A DNA stretch of 64,000 nt from Cristatella mucedo (GCA_009760855.2 WPIO01000029.1:469501-533500), one strand, 5' to 3'. Shown: positions 36,060 through 47,834, counted from the first letter of the stretch. Notes: a model not told the origin generated them from the sequence alone. A program made the numbers and translations.

Positions 36060-36155
36060 CATTCTATGCTGTGCGATCTCAATGCGCCGCTTCACCACCG
36101 CCTTGTATTCCCCGTCGATGTTCGGGTTGTCTTCGTCATATCTCTCGAGGTCCAT
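36060..36155 (-). CDS. Putative first coding exon of X3 (32-codon acidic peptide)
   Basis: Minus strand. ATG at 36155 opens MDLERYDEDNPNIDGEY...RRIEIAQHRM, 96 nt, to the donor ATG|GTGAGG (GT at 36058-36059). This is the best donor among the X copies. Length, frame and donor position equal those at 2.5, 25.7 and 55.2 kb. A CAG acceptor-like site (ccctcaggcaATG) directly precedes the start, so the ATG might be internal to an exon. The protein family is not recognised and no next exon was found. Confidence 0.5.
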
Positions 36156-36364
36156 TGCCTGAGGGAAGCCTGTAGTGAAGCGCATCGTTCGATTAACAAG
36201 CTTCAGAATGCACCTCGCACGGTCTTGCGCGGTGAGTGGACAAAGCTCTGAACCTATCGGGGAGATTCGTGCCACCGTCGCGGTTTAGTGCACGGACCAT
36301 GCCAACTTACGGCTTTGCAAAGCAGAAAATCTCGCGCTGCGGTGTCGATACGCATCGGAAGCTT

Positions 36365-36678
36365 GTGCTCTGCAGTTGCTAGACTGCAGAACTCCCTTCA
36401 GAAATTCTTACGCAACGACATATCCTCTACTGCTTCAAAACATCCTTTACTGCGGCGCTGAGCTGCTACTTCTGTGCTACTCGCTATCTTAACTGCCTTG
36501 ATTAACTTATACTCGCTTAATGCTTAATCTTTGTTGGGTAAGATGAAGTCTGTTGGCTACCGAAAGCGTACCGAAAACCGCTTAGGCTTTGAGTGGGCGA
36601 CAGAAAGCTCTCTTGTGTAATACTCACTTTGACTTTGTGGCTTTGCGGAGTTGAAGACGTAGACACATTACATGCGGC
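36365..36678 (+). mobile_element. LINE-B 3' end fragment in X3
   Basis: Same fragment as in X1 and X2, ending at gtagacacattacat. Confidence 0.7.
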
Positions 36679-38171
36679 CACCTATTCGGGTCTAAACCGA
36701 GGGCGCCAGTCCTTGACCTTTCCGAGGCGGTCTATCAGCGTTGGGTTGTGCAACAGGGGCTGGGCGGTGGGGGAGGGCGCGCGTTGCAGAAATGGGCGAA
36801 CTGCGGAGGGTGCTGTAGTACGAAAAATTATTATTTGACATTGCCAGCCAGAAATTATTTTCGGGGCGAGCCTTATTGGCTCAGTGTCAGTTGCTTTGGA
36901 TGCCGGTGGTGGAGCACGGATTTTCGTCTAGGGAGCGAGACCAGCCACATTTTTATTTAGGGAGAGAGACCTGCCATATTTTCATTTCGACAAAGCAATA
37001 TCCGCAATTGATGAAAAATTACAGCGAAAAATCGAAAAAGATTGTAATTCGACAAAAACTCGGCGGTTGCTCATCGAGTGGCACTCAGACATAATTTCGC
37101 CGTCGGTCACTCTCGAGGAGCGTAGGGTATGTGCGGCGGCGGCGGCCCTGGTCGCTGCTGCGCGGTAGGAGAGGTGAGGGAGGCAAATGCTACCCCCCCC
37201 CCAGGCCAGCCCCGCCTGGCTCCGCCATCGATGCAACTTGGGATGTGAGTCGTATGCAGGGGGGCAATTGATGCCTCGAGCTCGATCGGCGCAGCCGCGG
37301 CTTCGAGCTCCCGAGCTCTATTTTTGTACTCGTCTCGTATATATTTTTTTTTATTTATTTTCATGCATTTTTATTTTTGCACTTGTTTATTTTTTACTAT
37401 TTTTGTACTGGTGTTGTCCTCTTGCGATGCAGCGGCGGCACTCACGGAGCACCAGCTCACCAACCCGCATTTCGCACTGGACCGAGCTACATCCGTAGCG
37501 CGCCGGCCGCGCAGCAGTCTACAAGGGTCGTCGATTATCCAACCCTGGGTGGGCAGCTTTCATTTCGCGGCGAGAGTGCCTCCAGTTTGGATCTGTACCT
37601 TACAAGCGGCGGCGCAGCCGCGTCGCGTTAGCTGTCGGCTACCGGGGCGCTCGTACAGAAGCGCGTCCGCCTCTCGCTCGCCGAAAAGTCGCTGACCAGC
37701 GGATGCACAGCATCAAGAGCGAATCGAGCGAGCCGATGCGTATGTAGAAGAAGGGGCGGGGCGGCCGAGGTTGTCGCTGTGCGAGTCTGAAGGAGCCGCC
37801 CGGAGCCGCCAGGTGGCGCCATTGATAACGCGTTCTGGCGAGGCTCGATGCTCGGCGCGCCGAGCTATGGGCGACACCGTTGGATGCGCGGTTCGGAGAG
37901 CAGCGCCGCGAGTGTGCTGGTCCGGGAGGCTCGCCCTCACTCGACTAGAGGCGCCGAATGAGCGACGCCGGTGGTCTTTCGCCGTCGCCGCTACGCTTCT
38001 TATCTACCGCCACCGAGCGGCGGCTGCGGCCGCCGAGTGGCGCTGCGTCGCGATCTGCAAAGGTGTCATAATCGCGGCCGCCGCGGAGAGGGTCGCGCTC
38101 GAGGGACCGGCTGGAGCGCGCCGCGCCGCCGGGCGTTTGCTAGTCACGCCGCGGCTGCCATCAGAGCGTCG

Positions 38172-38176
38172 CTTTT

Positions 38177-38218
<42 letters not shown>

Positions 38219-38242
38219 ACTCACTCTCTCGCTCTCTCTGCT
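38172..38242. repeat. (CT)n microsatellite in X3
   Basis: Interrupted CT tract at the same position as the longer tract at 6895-6986 in X1. Confidence 0.93.
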
Positions 38243-38584
38243 CGGGTCCGCCTAAGCTAGAGGCACCGCCGTCGACCACCGACCCCACTAAGCAACGTCG
38301 GACTCTAATGTCGAAAGCTCGCGACACCATGCTGCAGGTGATTCGTGGCGCTCACCAGTATCGCCGGAGTAGTGCGGCGCCGCCGACGGTCGCTCAGTCG
38401 GTCGCTCGGCGAATACGGTGATCGATGGAACGCGACTGTCACAGCGGTCGCGAAGAGCCCTGGTGTCCTTTCTGTCTCGCTTTAAAAAGCCAAGCACCGC
38501 CATTATGTAAGACAAAGCTCCGCGCGCCCATATTGGCAAAATGGCGCGCGTAACCTTGGTGCTATCTCAAAAGACGGTGTAACA

Positions 38585-39345
38585 GTCAACTCCAACTCTT
38601 CACTTTTCGTTCAAAGTCAACTCTTTAAAAACAACTGCTGAGTGGCTTCGTCGGTGCAGTCATTCAAGCTCTCCAAAAATAGGAGACGACCCATTGTGTA
38701 TTGATGGCCGAATAGCCTTTTTCATCGGCGTTCTTGCGGCACACTGAGTCGGAGTCTGCTTTTACAAGATAATGCGATGTCTAATTTAACGAAGCTAGTA
38801 GCTTCGTCTTTTTCCATGGGAGCCTAATGAGGGCCTGCTGGACAGCGCACCCTTGGCGCAGCTTCGCGATCGGTACCAGCAGAGAGGGCCACCGGGCCTA
38901 GACGTACGTCCGAAAGGCATTGAATCCTGCTCCCCGTAAGCGCGCCGGTTCCGTGTGTCGGTCTTTGGCGCTGGGGGGGGGGGTCTTTGGCAACTGAGGC
39001 AACCTTTGCCAGGTGGCTACCTAGGCTTCCGAGAGGCTGGAGATATATTCGCTTAGAAAGCGGCTCTGCAGGCTTGTCGGACGGCGAGAAGATTCAAGAT
39101 TTTTAGTCACACACAAAAATTCTCACTTTTGTTTTCTTGGTGGAACTCAAAAGAATGCTAGCGCTGCGCGCACTCGGCCTTGGTGATCGGGATCAGTTTC
39201 CTGAGCGACTACGATTAATCCCTAAGGGTAAAGGGCATATTTTCAAAAGTTGCTGCAGTGGTAAATTCGTTGTATGTGCCAGGTCTATAGAGATCATCGG
39301 AGCGGGCGCGTACCTTCACTCTCATCCAAGCTAGAGAGCTTCAAG
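38585..39345. other. Intergenic, no gene recognised
   Basis: No motif-bearing frame. A short G run lies at about 38972. Confidence 0.4.
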
Positions 39346-39348
39346 CAC

Positions 39349-39508
39349 ACTAGGTAAGGCGGTTGCTTTCACGACCTCGGGACCGAGGTCGTGGGTTCGA
39401 TTCCTGTGCGGTGAGCGATCCTTTATCGCCACCGCAAGCGGTGGTGATAGCCGTAAAGGCTCTTAGGTCGCTATACAAAAAAGAGGCTGTTAAATCAGCT
39501 AGGATTAA
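39349..39508 (+). mobile_element. SINE-2, well preserved
   Basis: Begins actaggtaaggcggttgctt, which carries an A-box-like stretch, then cacgacctcg. The B box is gtgggttcgattcctg, and the body atcctttatcgcc leads to the end gttaaatcagctagg. A good reference copy for the family. Confidence 0.85.
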
Positions 39509-39818
39509 GTTCTGTTCTTATTAATGAGTTCAAAAGTGAGTTAAAACGCAAGCACAAACTTACTGAGCCTGCCGTTCTTAGGTGGGCTTCGTGAGGGCGA
39601 ACGCTGCGAACGGTGCGACTTTCGGGCGGAGCTTCCTTAAATATAAAATACTGCTTAAGATGGACTATGCAGGGCGGCTGATTTAGTTCGTCTTCACTAG
39701 AAGCTGGCTAACGACGGTTCAAGTTATGCATGTCGCGCCGTCCGCGCGGCCGCCGCCGCAGCAACCCGCTGAGGCCAGTCTGCCGCCGCCGCCGCCGCCG
39801 CCGCCGCACGCTCGCTCG

Positions 39819-41286
39819 CTACGTCCTCGACGTCGTCCGCTCGCGCGGCCTCTTGGCCTCGGCCGCCAGCTCGCTGCCGAGCGTCGTCAGCAGCAGCCGC
39901 GGCCGGCTGACCTGGACGTGCGCGAGCAGCTGGTCGAGAGCGTCCTTCACCGAGCCGAGCTCCTTCTGCAAGGCGGACACCTTATCGTCGAGAGCGGACA
40001 CGGCACCCTTGACGTCGGCGGCCGCGGTGCCTTCGCCGCCGTCGCCTTCACCGCCGTCGCCCGCCGCGTGTCTTTTTCGCTGGCTGACGACGACGCAGAG
40101 CCACTTACTCTCGCCGTCGTCATAGCGAAGCGCGCCGCGGCCGCACTGCAGCCTGCGCAGTGCACGCGCGACGGTCGGCACGAACTTCTCGATGTCGATC
40201 GCCATCTCGATCGAGTTGACCTTCCAGAAGAGGGCGCTGGAGTCGCGGACCTCGCTGTACGAGTCGCTCATGTTTGCGATGAGCAGGTTGATGAGGACGA
40301 TCGTCGACACGAAGCAGTAGACGGTAAAGAGCGCCGCCTCGAACGCGTAGCGAGGCGTCAGGGCGCTCTCGGCTGCGGGCTCGCTCCAAATGCCACCCAT
40401 GCCGATCAGCCATTGGAACACCGTGAACAGGGCGTCGATCGGACCGAGCTCGCCGTTCGCCGGATCCGACCGCAGCATGGTGTACTGCGCCATGCCGAAG
40501 CCGAGCAGAATGAAGACGAAGAAGACGAGAAACTTGGGCACGTCGCGAAAGATCATGTGCCGCAGCATCAGGTTGAAGTGGTGGACCGTGCAGAAGCCGC
40601 GCGTGAAGTGCAGCGAGAACGCCCAGCCGAGCACGAGCGCCACGGCGAGCGCGAAGTCCTGGTCGAGCAGGTGCAGCCGAAACATGGCGTACCACGCGAC
40701 GAGCGCCAGCGAGTGGCCGAGGCCGCACAGCCGCAGGAATACGCCCATCGCGATCGACGCGTCCGAGTGCAACCGCTTCGCCGCCGCAGCCGCCGCAGCC
40801 GCAGCCGCAGCCGCAGCCGCACCGCCGATCGGCGGCGGCGACGACGATGAGGAGCGGGCGGCGGCAGCGGCGACAGCGACGGCGCGAAGCCGCTGCACGA
40901 GGTCGGCCAGCTCGAGCAGCACGATGATCGTCGGAGCGACGAGCAGAACGCACTCGGCGGCCACGTAGCTGCGCGGCGGCGACGACTGAACCGCGGCTGC
41001 GCAGCTGAGCAGCAGCGTGATATTGAGCTGCGCAGCCGCCGCCGCCGCGTCGCCGCAGCCGGCCAGACTCTCGAGCATCATGCGCGGCCCGTAATGGCTC
41101 ACCAGCGTCATGTGCGAGACGTGTAGAGCCATGGCGATGCTGAACAGCCACTGGTAGGCAGTCCAGTAGTGTCTGACCACGCTCGCCACGGGCTCCACGT
41201 CGAGCACGGCGGCCGCGGCGGTCAGGTTGTCGTTGGACACGATGAGCTCGAGTAGGCTCTCGGTCCTGCTGCCTCCGCCGCCTCCG

Positions 41287-41317
<31 letters not shown>

Positions 41318-41858
41318 CGCTGCCAGCGACGTTGCCGTCGCTTCGTGCCACGCCTCCGCCGTCATCGTCGTCGTCGTCGCCGCCACCGCCGCTTTCGCCA
41401 TCCGCCGCAGCAGTCGTCGACGACGGGGTGGCAGAGGCTTTGGAGCGGCCGATGCCGCCGAGCGCAGTTAAGTTGATCTTGCTCTCCGTCTTCGCCGGTG
41501 CTGTGGCGCTCTTTTTGAACCTGCGAGGGCGCGACGAGCGGAAGTCGCGGCCGCGTTTCAGCACCGTGGCCGGAGTGAGGCCGGTCACGTCGTAGACGAA
41601 CGCGCTCTGGCTGTCCGCGGCGGCTCGCCGGCGAAACACTCGAGGAAAGTTGAGGACGTAGTGCACCAGCGCCGCGCAGCCTCTCGCCGCGGCGTGTTGC
41701 AGAGCGTTCAGGCCGTCGTCGTTTCGAATCTCCAGGAAGAGACGACGGAACGCCATAGCGGTCGCTTCGCGCTGCTCGGCCGTGTCTTCCGTGGCGATCG
41801 GCACCTTGTGCATGGCTGCCCACCAGACGTGCGACTTGCCGACAATTAACTTGGCGAT
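39819..41858 (-). CDS. TRPV-like channel gene C, exon 3 (membrane and C-terminal part)
   Basis: The exon carries the ion-conducting part of a TRP cation channel of the plasma or internal membrane. It follows an acceptor (caattttacag, AG at 41859-41860) in phase 0 and ends at TAG (39819-39821), 679 codons. Counting from the Met at 41813, it runs as follows: last ankyrin-like helix pair (LNALQHAAARGCAALVHYVL, 35-54), TRPV-style YDVTGLTP (74-81), acidic and polyglycine linker (about 140-181), LLELIVSNDN (187-196), S1 (about 220-240, with TLVSHYGPR as in TRPV), S2 (284-303), polyalanine loop, S3 (352-376), S4-S5 (385-445), pore helix and filter IGMGG (469-473), S6 (487-514), TRP helix (520-545) and coiled coil (about 600-640). 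GC-rich. TRPA is a less likely alternative. Antisense frames here are shadows. Confidence 0.93.
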
Positions 41859-42924
41859 CTGTAAAATTGAAGCGAGCCAATGGCGCGCCTGGTCTTGGAG
41901 CGTGAGAATTACGCCAATAGCCGATGGCTCGATGGCTATCCGTCCACATTTTCCAGTGACGTATTTCGTAATTTCGCACGCATCTCGTGAGCAACGCCAG
42001 CCAGCTTATAAAAATTAGCGAACTGCGAGGGCACCGCGCGAGCGCGACGCGTCCGGGAAAGTTATTTAGCCTCCTCTGTAGCCTCCTCTTTTTGGGAGCA
42101 GACTTCTGTTCTGCCCGCCGGATCAGGAGCGTTCATCCGATGGCCCTTTCTGCCCCTCAAAACAACATCGACTATTTAGCCCTTTCATGGGAAATTCTGA
42201 ATACGCTCTCCGAAAGAGCACCGCCCAGAATCATTACCGGACGCTGCCTAGAAAGAGACGCTGTGCGCTCATTTCCTCGAGTCTCGAGCTGCGGCCCTGC
42301 ATCTGCGAAGACTGCCTGCCTTGCACGCCTGCACGCAGTCCCATCTACAAAGCATTCGTGGGCCCTCGCTGGAGAAACAGCAGCTCGAAAAGGTCATCGA
42401 TATCCGGTCGTTTGGCTCTTTGGCTTTCCTAGAGAAGTATCCCTTTTTTTCAACTTCAGACGAGCCTGAAGTTCCGCTCAGAAGGCGCGCCGCCCTGTAA
42501 CTGTCTAAAAACGCATGAGCATTCAAATTTGAAGAGTCTGAAGTTGCTTGTCGAAGGTGAGACTCTCGACAGCAGGCCTCTTGGGACCGGTTGGAAAACG
42601 AATTTTGCTCCTCCCGAGTGACTCTGAAAATACGGCGTCGATCCTAAACGGGTAATGAGAGCCCCTCAGGTAGCTGAGCCTGAGCGTGCTCGTCGCATGC
42701 GAGCCGCGATAATGTCCTTCCTGGCCCCATTCTATGAAACTAAGGGCTGATTCTCTCTGATGAAACACGCTGAAATTGCCCGCCGAAGGCCTGCCGCCCA
42801 AGAGATGTACAGACAAGCTCTCTAGGACTGACAGCCACTCCCCTCCGCCGCGAACCCGGCAGCTCCTTGGAAAAGGCTCCCGGGCATCCGCGGGTGACGG
42901 GTGATTTCTCGCTCTGCAGCGGAA

Positions 42925-43050
42925 GAGCTGGTCTAGCGGTTAAGATGCTCGCCCCGACCAAGGTCTGACTGAGGTCGTGGGCTCGAGCCCCGAGGCATAC
43001 GTGTAGCGCTTGAATAGAGATAATAAAGTTCTCTTGGGCGCTATACAAAT
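42925..43050 (+). mobile_element. SINE-1, near full length, in intron of gene C
   Basis: Starts gagctggtctagcggttaag, with B box gtgggctcgagccccg, then agttctcttgggcgctat. It passes directly into a TA microsatellite that grew from its tail. Antisense to the host gene. Confidence 0.9.
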
Positions 43051-43051
43051 G

Positions 43052-43164
<113 letters not shown>

Positions 43165-43630
43165 ACCTTGAACGGCGGTGATTTTCTCTGCGGCAGCTCC
43201 GCTCCACCCCTTTAGCCTAACCTACGGGCGGCTACGGCACCTCAGCTCCAGTGCTACACGCTCGGCCACGGCGTCGGAGCACGGCCCGCCGCCCTCCTGA
43301 ATCGCTCCTGCGGGTCTTTTCTTTGGGCCGCGCGCTGGCTGCACAGAACCAGCTCGACCGCCGCAGCCGCACCCGGCGGCTTAGTCGGTCGGCTTCGTGG
43401 GCGGGGCAGGAGCAGCTTGTCCCAGCCGGGCGAACGGCGAGCGCTCCCGGATAAATAGCTTCCGGTCAAGACGAGATGGCCAACATTGCCCGGCAGTAAC
43501 AGGCAAAGGAGACTTTCGAGAGCGAGGCTCGGTCGAACGCCGCCTTGCAAGCGCCACGTCGGCGATAGCGCGGTAGCGAGCGAACGGGGTGACACTCGCG
43601 CGCCACGCGCCGCTCAATGACAAGACGCAC

Positions 43631-44727
43631 TTGCATGTACGTCGCTCTGGCGTCTTCGTCGTCCACCATTAAATCGGCGAGAATGTGCATCGCCGTGTTT
43701 CCGCCGGGGCCCGGCTTGCCGATGTCGACGCCGGCGCCAATCGCGCGCTCTACGTGACCTCTGTGCTTTCTTTCGATCGCCAGATGAAGGATTGATTTGC
43801 GGGCATCGTTCAGCGCGTCGACGACGTCGGCTCCGAGCGAGCTCCGATCCTCTAGAAGCTGTCGAAAGATCGCCTCGTCCCTTTTCATTACGGCCAAGTG
43901 CAGCGGCGTGTTGCCGGCGCTGTTGGCGACCTTGGCACTTAGCGGCTTCAGCGCGTGCACGACTTGGACGCTTCCGGCGCTCACTGCCAAGTGGAGGGCC
44001 GTGTTCTTGTTTTTATCGGCGGCGTCCAGCAGCGTCCAGTCGTGACTCTGGATCGTCTGCGTAACGAGGAGCGCCACGCTGGCCGCGTCGATGCGCTTGC
44101 ACCTGGCCGCCTCGTGCAGCGCCGTCATGCCGGCGGCGTTGACCGCCTGCAGCTTGGTTCTCTTTGCGAGAACGCGAATGGCGTCCGAGCTGCCGCGCTT
44201 GCAGGCCAGGTGCAGCGGGGTGCTCCCGTCCGCGTTCGTCGCCGACGACGTCGTCTCGTCGCAGTAGCGCTGCAGTATGTCAGCGCGGTTTCTCGCGGCG
44301 GCCACGTGGAGAAACGTGTTGCCCTCGGTGTCCCGGCACGCCTCCGGATCAGCTCCGCTCTTGATCATCAGGGCTATCTTGGCCGAGTCGCCCTTCTCGG
44401 CGGCGTCGTGAAGCGGCGCGACGCCTCGAGGGAACTCCAAGGGCCGCGCTCGCACCGACAAGCTGGACGCCGCCGCCGCCGCCGCCGCCGCTTCCTTGGA
44501 CGACGGCTGCCAGCAGTCGGCGAGCCGCAGGAGCGCGGCGAGCAGGTCGTCCGAGTCGGAGTCGGAGCTCCCCACCGCGTAGCTCCACACCGAGCGTCCG
44601 TCCGCGTTCGCGTGCACGACGCTGGCGCCCGCGCGCACCAGCAAGGTCACGGTCTCCACGTGGCAGCGAGAGGCTGCCTCCAATAGCGGCGTGTCGCCTC
44701 GGCTGTCAGCCGAGTCCACCGTCGCGC
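43631..44727 (-). CDS. TRPV-like channel gene C, exon 2 (ankyrin repeats 8-17)
   Basis: Cytosolic ankyrin domain, likely for assembly and partner binding. The exon starts after the acceptor CAAACAG (44728-44734) with the last two bases of a Gly codon, and ends with CAA before GTGCGT. That gives 365 full codons without a stop. Ankyrin consensus units visible in order are DTPLLEAASRCH, RSVWSYAV, VAPLHDAAEKGD, NTFLHVAAARNR, STPLHLACKRGS, MTALHEAARCKR, NTALHLAVSAGS, NTPLHLAVMKRD, SILHLAIERKH and NTAMHILADL. A polyalanine/serine stretch separates the second and third units. Joined to exon 1, the unit reads AAG-ATVDSADS without a gap. The frame continuing past 43631 is read-through into the intron. 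Copies A and B have paralogous exons. Confidence 0.93.
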
Positions 44728-46113
44728 CTGTTTGCGGCAAAAGAAGACCCTCGCTGCGGCCGGCCGCCACAGCGGCCGCGTCTCGCTGCGCAGCGACGCC
44801 ACGACTAGGCTGCGACGGACGGCAAGCCGGGCTGCTGCAGCCGGGCTGCTGCTGCAGCCCGGCTGCAGCAGTTGACAGAGCGGCGGCATGGTGCCCGACC
44901 GACTGTGAGAAGGCCTCGCACGGCCTCGTCATGCGCGCGTCAATTCGCCTGACTAACGTCTCGTTCGCACTTTTTTTTTATTTATTCCTGCATTCAATCG
45001 ATGCTTTGCGTCTTACCGGTATTGGTAAATTAAAAAGAGGAGCCTATTTAGTCATATACAAAAAGCTATTGATAAATATATTATATTGAGCGCGCTTGAC
45101 GAAGATTGCAGAGCGGTGCAAACTGCTTTTGTGCGTGACCGAGTTACAGCCACCCGTTGGCATCTGAGCCAGCTATTATGACGTGTCGAATGACTGGATA
45201 CACGCCTCTATTCGTGGCCGAACACGTAGGTCCCCTTCGCTCCCTTCTTTGGTCTATTAATATATATTCTACGCGATGATTTAGATAATTTATATATATA
45301 GAGAGAGAAGAACTGATTTATTAAAAAGTGAAAGAGACTATCAGTGAATTAGCCGGTAGAGCCCTGCCCGACTGGGGTCGCGTGGGCTATCCGTGACTCC
45401 CGGTTCAGGAACAGGAACCATACGCCTTCCGACCCTGAAATGGCGTCCGAGACGCATAGCCGCGCCGCAACGCCGTCCGTTCCGCTCACGCATTGCCGAG
45501 GAGGTCCGCCTGGCAGGCTTCATTTTCAGGCTATTAGAGCGTACCTACCTATGACAGCGCCCAGAAACTCGGCATTAGTCGGTGAGATGTCCGCGCATCT
45601 AGAAGTTTTGTAAGTTCAGGAAGGTGCGGCTAGAAGCAATTATGCTCGCTCACATTGCAGTTAGTCCGAAGCTTGTCTGGCAAGTAAAGAAGGAGGTCGA
45701 CTGATTATGCAGCCCCGTTCAAATGGAGGTAGAAATAGTAGCAGGGAGAGACGTCCCGCTTCACCGACCTGTAAGTGAGACTTGTGCGCCATTTGGTCCG
45801 CGCTCATACTTTTACTCGCTAAATTAATAAAGCAGCATTGGCTCCCTACTTTGCGTCTAATAGGTTGTTCTAAGCCTGCTGGAGTATAGTTTTTTCATTC
45901 GATACACAGCGAAATGCGAATGACCGCTGCGATTAGTTTTAGCGGCGAAGGGTGTCTCGCCGCCGCACTGCACCGAGTGCAGGGTACGCTGTCGGAGCGG
46001 TTGCTTCGCGACGCGGCGCAGTGCTGTCCGCCGCCGCAATGGACGCTTGCTGCGAAGCGCGAGCGCACGTCGCTTGCCGCGCTGGCGTCGAGCCGATGTG
46101 GATGGCGTCTTAC
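44728..46113 (-). other. Intron between exons 1 and 2 of gene C
   Basis: Donor GTAAGA (46108-46113) and acceptor CAG at 44728-44730, phase 1. It is 1386 bp with no clear homology to the introns of A and B. A run of tatata/gagaga lies at about 45290. Frames inside have no motif. Confidence 0.8.
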
Positions 46114-47092
46114 CTGCTGCGATCAAAATCTTGCAGACTTCCGTGGCCCCTTCCCCCGCAGCGTAGTGAAGCGCCGTCTCCTTAGAGTGCACGAGAGCGT
46201 TCACGTCTGCGCCGTACTCGATCAGCACCTTGACAACGTCGTCGAAGGCCATTGCTGCAGCCATAACGAGGGGACACACCAGACCGAGTTTCCTGCGAAT
46301 ATTAGCGTTCGCCTTCCCTTTGTCCAGCAGCGTCTCGACGACGGCCAGGTGGCGTCCCCTGACGGCCCAGTGCAGCGCCGACGAGCCCTTGTCGTTCTGC
46401 TCGTCGGCGCGGGCTCCGAGCGATATGAGCAGCTCGACGACGTCGGATCTTCCGTCGTTGGCCGCCCACAGCAAGGGCGTGTCGTTTTTGTTGTTCTTCA
46501 AGTCGACGGGCACGTGGCACTCGCATACGAGATAGCGAACGATTTCCACTTTGCCCGCCTTCGCGGCGATGTGAAGGCAGCTGAGCTTCCTCGCCCTCTG
46601 GCCTTCCGGTAAGACGAGCGCCATCTTGAGCAGGAAATCTCTTCGGACGACTTCGCTCGGCAAGGCCCGAAGCAAGGTGCGCACAGTGCTCAGCGAGCAG
46701 TGCTGACAGGCGAGGTGCATGCACGTGTACTCCGACGCGTCGCCGTCCACGTCGGTGGCGTAAGTGGCCAGAACGAGGTTGTTCCCGCCGTCGCCGACGA
46801 GCGCCTCGGCCAGGCCGTCGTCGCCGTTGAGCAAGGCGCGGTGCAGCGCCGTCTCGCCGTTTTCCTGCCGCAGGCTCGTCAAGCTCACTCTGAGCTCTCT
46901 GGCCCGGGCCAGCAGCTGCGCGACGTCGGCCGCCCGCCCGCTGTCCACGGCGTCGAAGAGCTCGTCTCTCAGCTCCTGCCGGAGCAGCTGCTGCTGCTGC
47001 TGCTCGGGTCCGATCACCTGCTTGACGCTGCTTGCCGGAGCGCCATCCTTGGAAGAGGAGGCGAGACCTTTCTTTTCCGAAGCGTCTACTAG
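46114..47092 (-). CDS. TRPV-like channel gene C, exon 1 of the visible part (ankyrin repeats 1-7)
   Basis: Minus strand, 326 codons plus one base, open throughout. It follows an acceptor (tctacgtcttacag) at 47093 and ends at donor G|GTAAGA. The protein starts LVDASEKKG, then a Q-rich LRQELRDELFDAV helix. Ankyrin units follow: ETALHRALLNGD, YTCMHLACQHCS, LSCLHIAAKAGK, DTPLLWAANDGR, SSALHWAVRGRH, VCPLVMAAAMAF and ETALHYAAGEGA. No ATG in the exon could serve as the start. In-frame sequence upstream of the acceptor has a TAA, so at least one further 5' exon must exist, or the gene is truncated. The GTG at 47017 is not a credible eukaryotic start. Exons 1-3 together give about 1371 residues and about 18 ankyrin units. 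Confidence 0.9.
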
Positions 47093-47109
47093 CTGTAAGA
47101 CGTAGATGA

Positions 47110-47365
47110 ATGTAATTTAATGTAATGTATCTCCGTCTGTAACTCCACAAAGTCATAAAGACTATGTGGGTGTTACGCAGGAGAGTTTTGTATAGCGCAC
47201 TCACAGCCTAAGCGGCTTTCGGTACGCATTCGGTAGCCAAAAGACTTCGTCTCACGCAACAAAGAGAAAGTGGTAAGCATAGCATAAGCAGAGTCAGGAG
47301 AGCAGTTGAGGTAGTGAGTAGCATAGAAGTAGCAGCTCAGGACCGCTGAAAAAGATGTGCCATAG
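47110..47365 (-). mobile_element. LINE-B 3' end fragment upstream of gene C exon 1
   Basis: Reads on the minus strand from the FSAVLSCYFYATHYLN block through FSLLRET and the 3' UTR to the family terminus, cggagatacattacat at 47122-47138. This is the best view of the LINE-B 3' end. It lies 20 bp from the exon acceptor, so the polypyrimidine tract there is short. Confidence 0.85.
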
Positions 47366-47449
47366 TCGATGGCTTTAAACGCTTGGCGCGAATTGTCTGT
47401 GGAAAAGTATGCATCGCACCCAATGCAGAGCGGGACAGTAGGTCTAGAA

Positions 47450-47634
47450 CAGCGGCTCTCAACCTGTGAGTCGTAACCCCTTTGGGGGTCAAACGACCCT
47501 TTCACAGAGGTCGCCTAAGACCATCGGAAAACTCGTATTTCCACATTTGCACACAATAATTGTACGGTTGTGGGTCGCCACAACATGAGGAACTGTATTA
47601 AAATGTCGCGGCATTAGGAAGATGAGAACCACTG
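47450..47634. mobile_element. SPIN-like (SPACE INVADERS) non-autonomous hAT element
   Basis: A 185-bp element. It begins CAGCGGCTCTCAACCTGTGA and ends GATGAGAACCACTG (imperfect inverted repeats). The 8-bp flanks gtctagaa (47442-47449) and gcctagaa (47635-47642) differ at one base and fit the hAT nTCTAGAn preference. Internal words acccctttgggggtc, acgaccctttcacag, aagaccatcggaaaac, caacatgaggaactgtatt and gtcgcggcattaggaag agree with the SPIN family as I remember it. The middle is shorter than in the commonest vertebrate forms. It has no coding capacity. Confidence 0.85.
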
Positions 47635-47699
47635 GCCTAGAAAGAAGCTAAAATAGAGAGCGGTCGTATTTTCTATACCAGCTATTTTTCTTAGGCCTT

Positions 47700-47830
47700 A
47701 GCGCAGGGGAAAGGTGCTCGCTCGTCACGACCCACTCAGGTCGTGAGTTTGAGTCCTACAGCGGCAGTGATAACCGTTCAGACTGTGCTGCCGCTGCGTG
47801 AATGAGGCTGCTGAATCAGCGAGCCTGTCG
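47700..47830 (+). mobile_element. SINE-2, diverged
   Basis: B box tcgtgagtttgagtcct, body gcggcagtgataaccgttca and end aggctgctgaatcagcga. Confidence 0.7.
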
Positions 47831-47834
47831 TCCT

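Larger units (their letters stand above)
34690..38580. repeat. Large repeat X, copy X3
   Basis: The most compact copy. In order it holds the left flank agaatgcgcgac (34.72 kb), the GA tract, SINE-2 (35.23 kb), a LINE-A 3' remnant (35.44 kb), the 32-codon exon (36.06-36.16 kb, minus) and a LINE-B 3' end (36.37-36.68 kb). It continues with a CpG-rich block containing ccgtagcgcgccgg (37.49 kb), a CT tract (38.17 kb) and the right edge taaccttggtgct (about 38.55 kb). Identity with X1 is high enough to read by eye along most of its length. Nothing in it looks like a transposase. Confidence 0.85.

Noticed and set aside
39726-40850. 374-codon open frame on the plus strand
   Set aside because: Antisense to the channel exon. 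It is Arg/Ala/Pro-rich because it reads the GC-rich coding sequence backwards, with no domain and no splice context.
39819-41858. TRPA1 or NOMPC assignment of the channel
   Set aside because: The large ankyrin number suggested it, but the YDVTGLTP, LLELIV, TLVSHYGPR and IGMGG wording fits TRPV better. A tree is still needed.
43466-43630. C-terminal continuation of the ankyrin frame past 43631
   Set aside because: Read-through into the intron. A donor at 43629-43630 joins in phase to exon 3, and ankyrin similarity stops there.
46114-47017. GTG at 47017 as start of the ankyrin/channel protein
   Set aside because: The frame continues upstream to a splice acceptor at 47093. Eukaryotic nuclear genes rarely use GTG, so an upstream exon is more likely.
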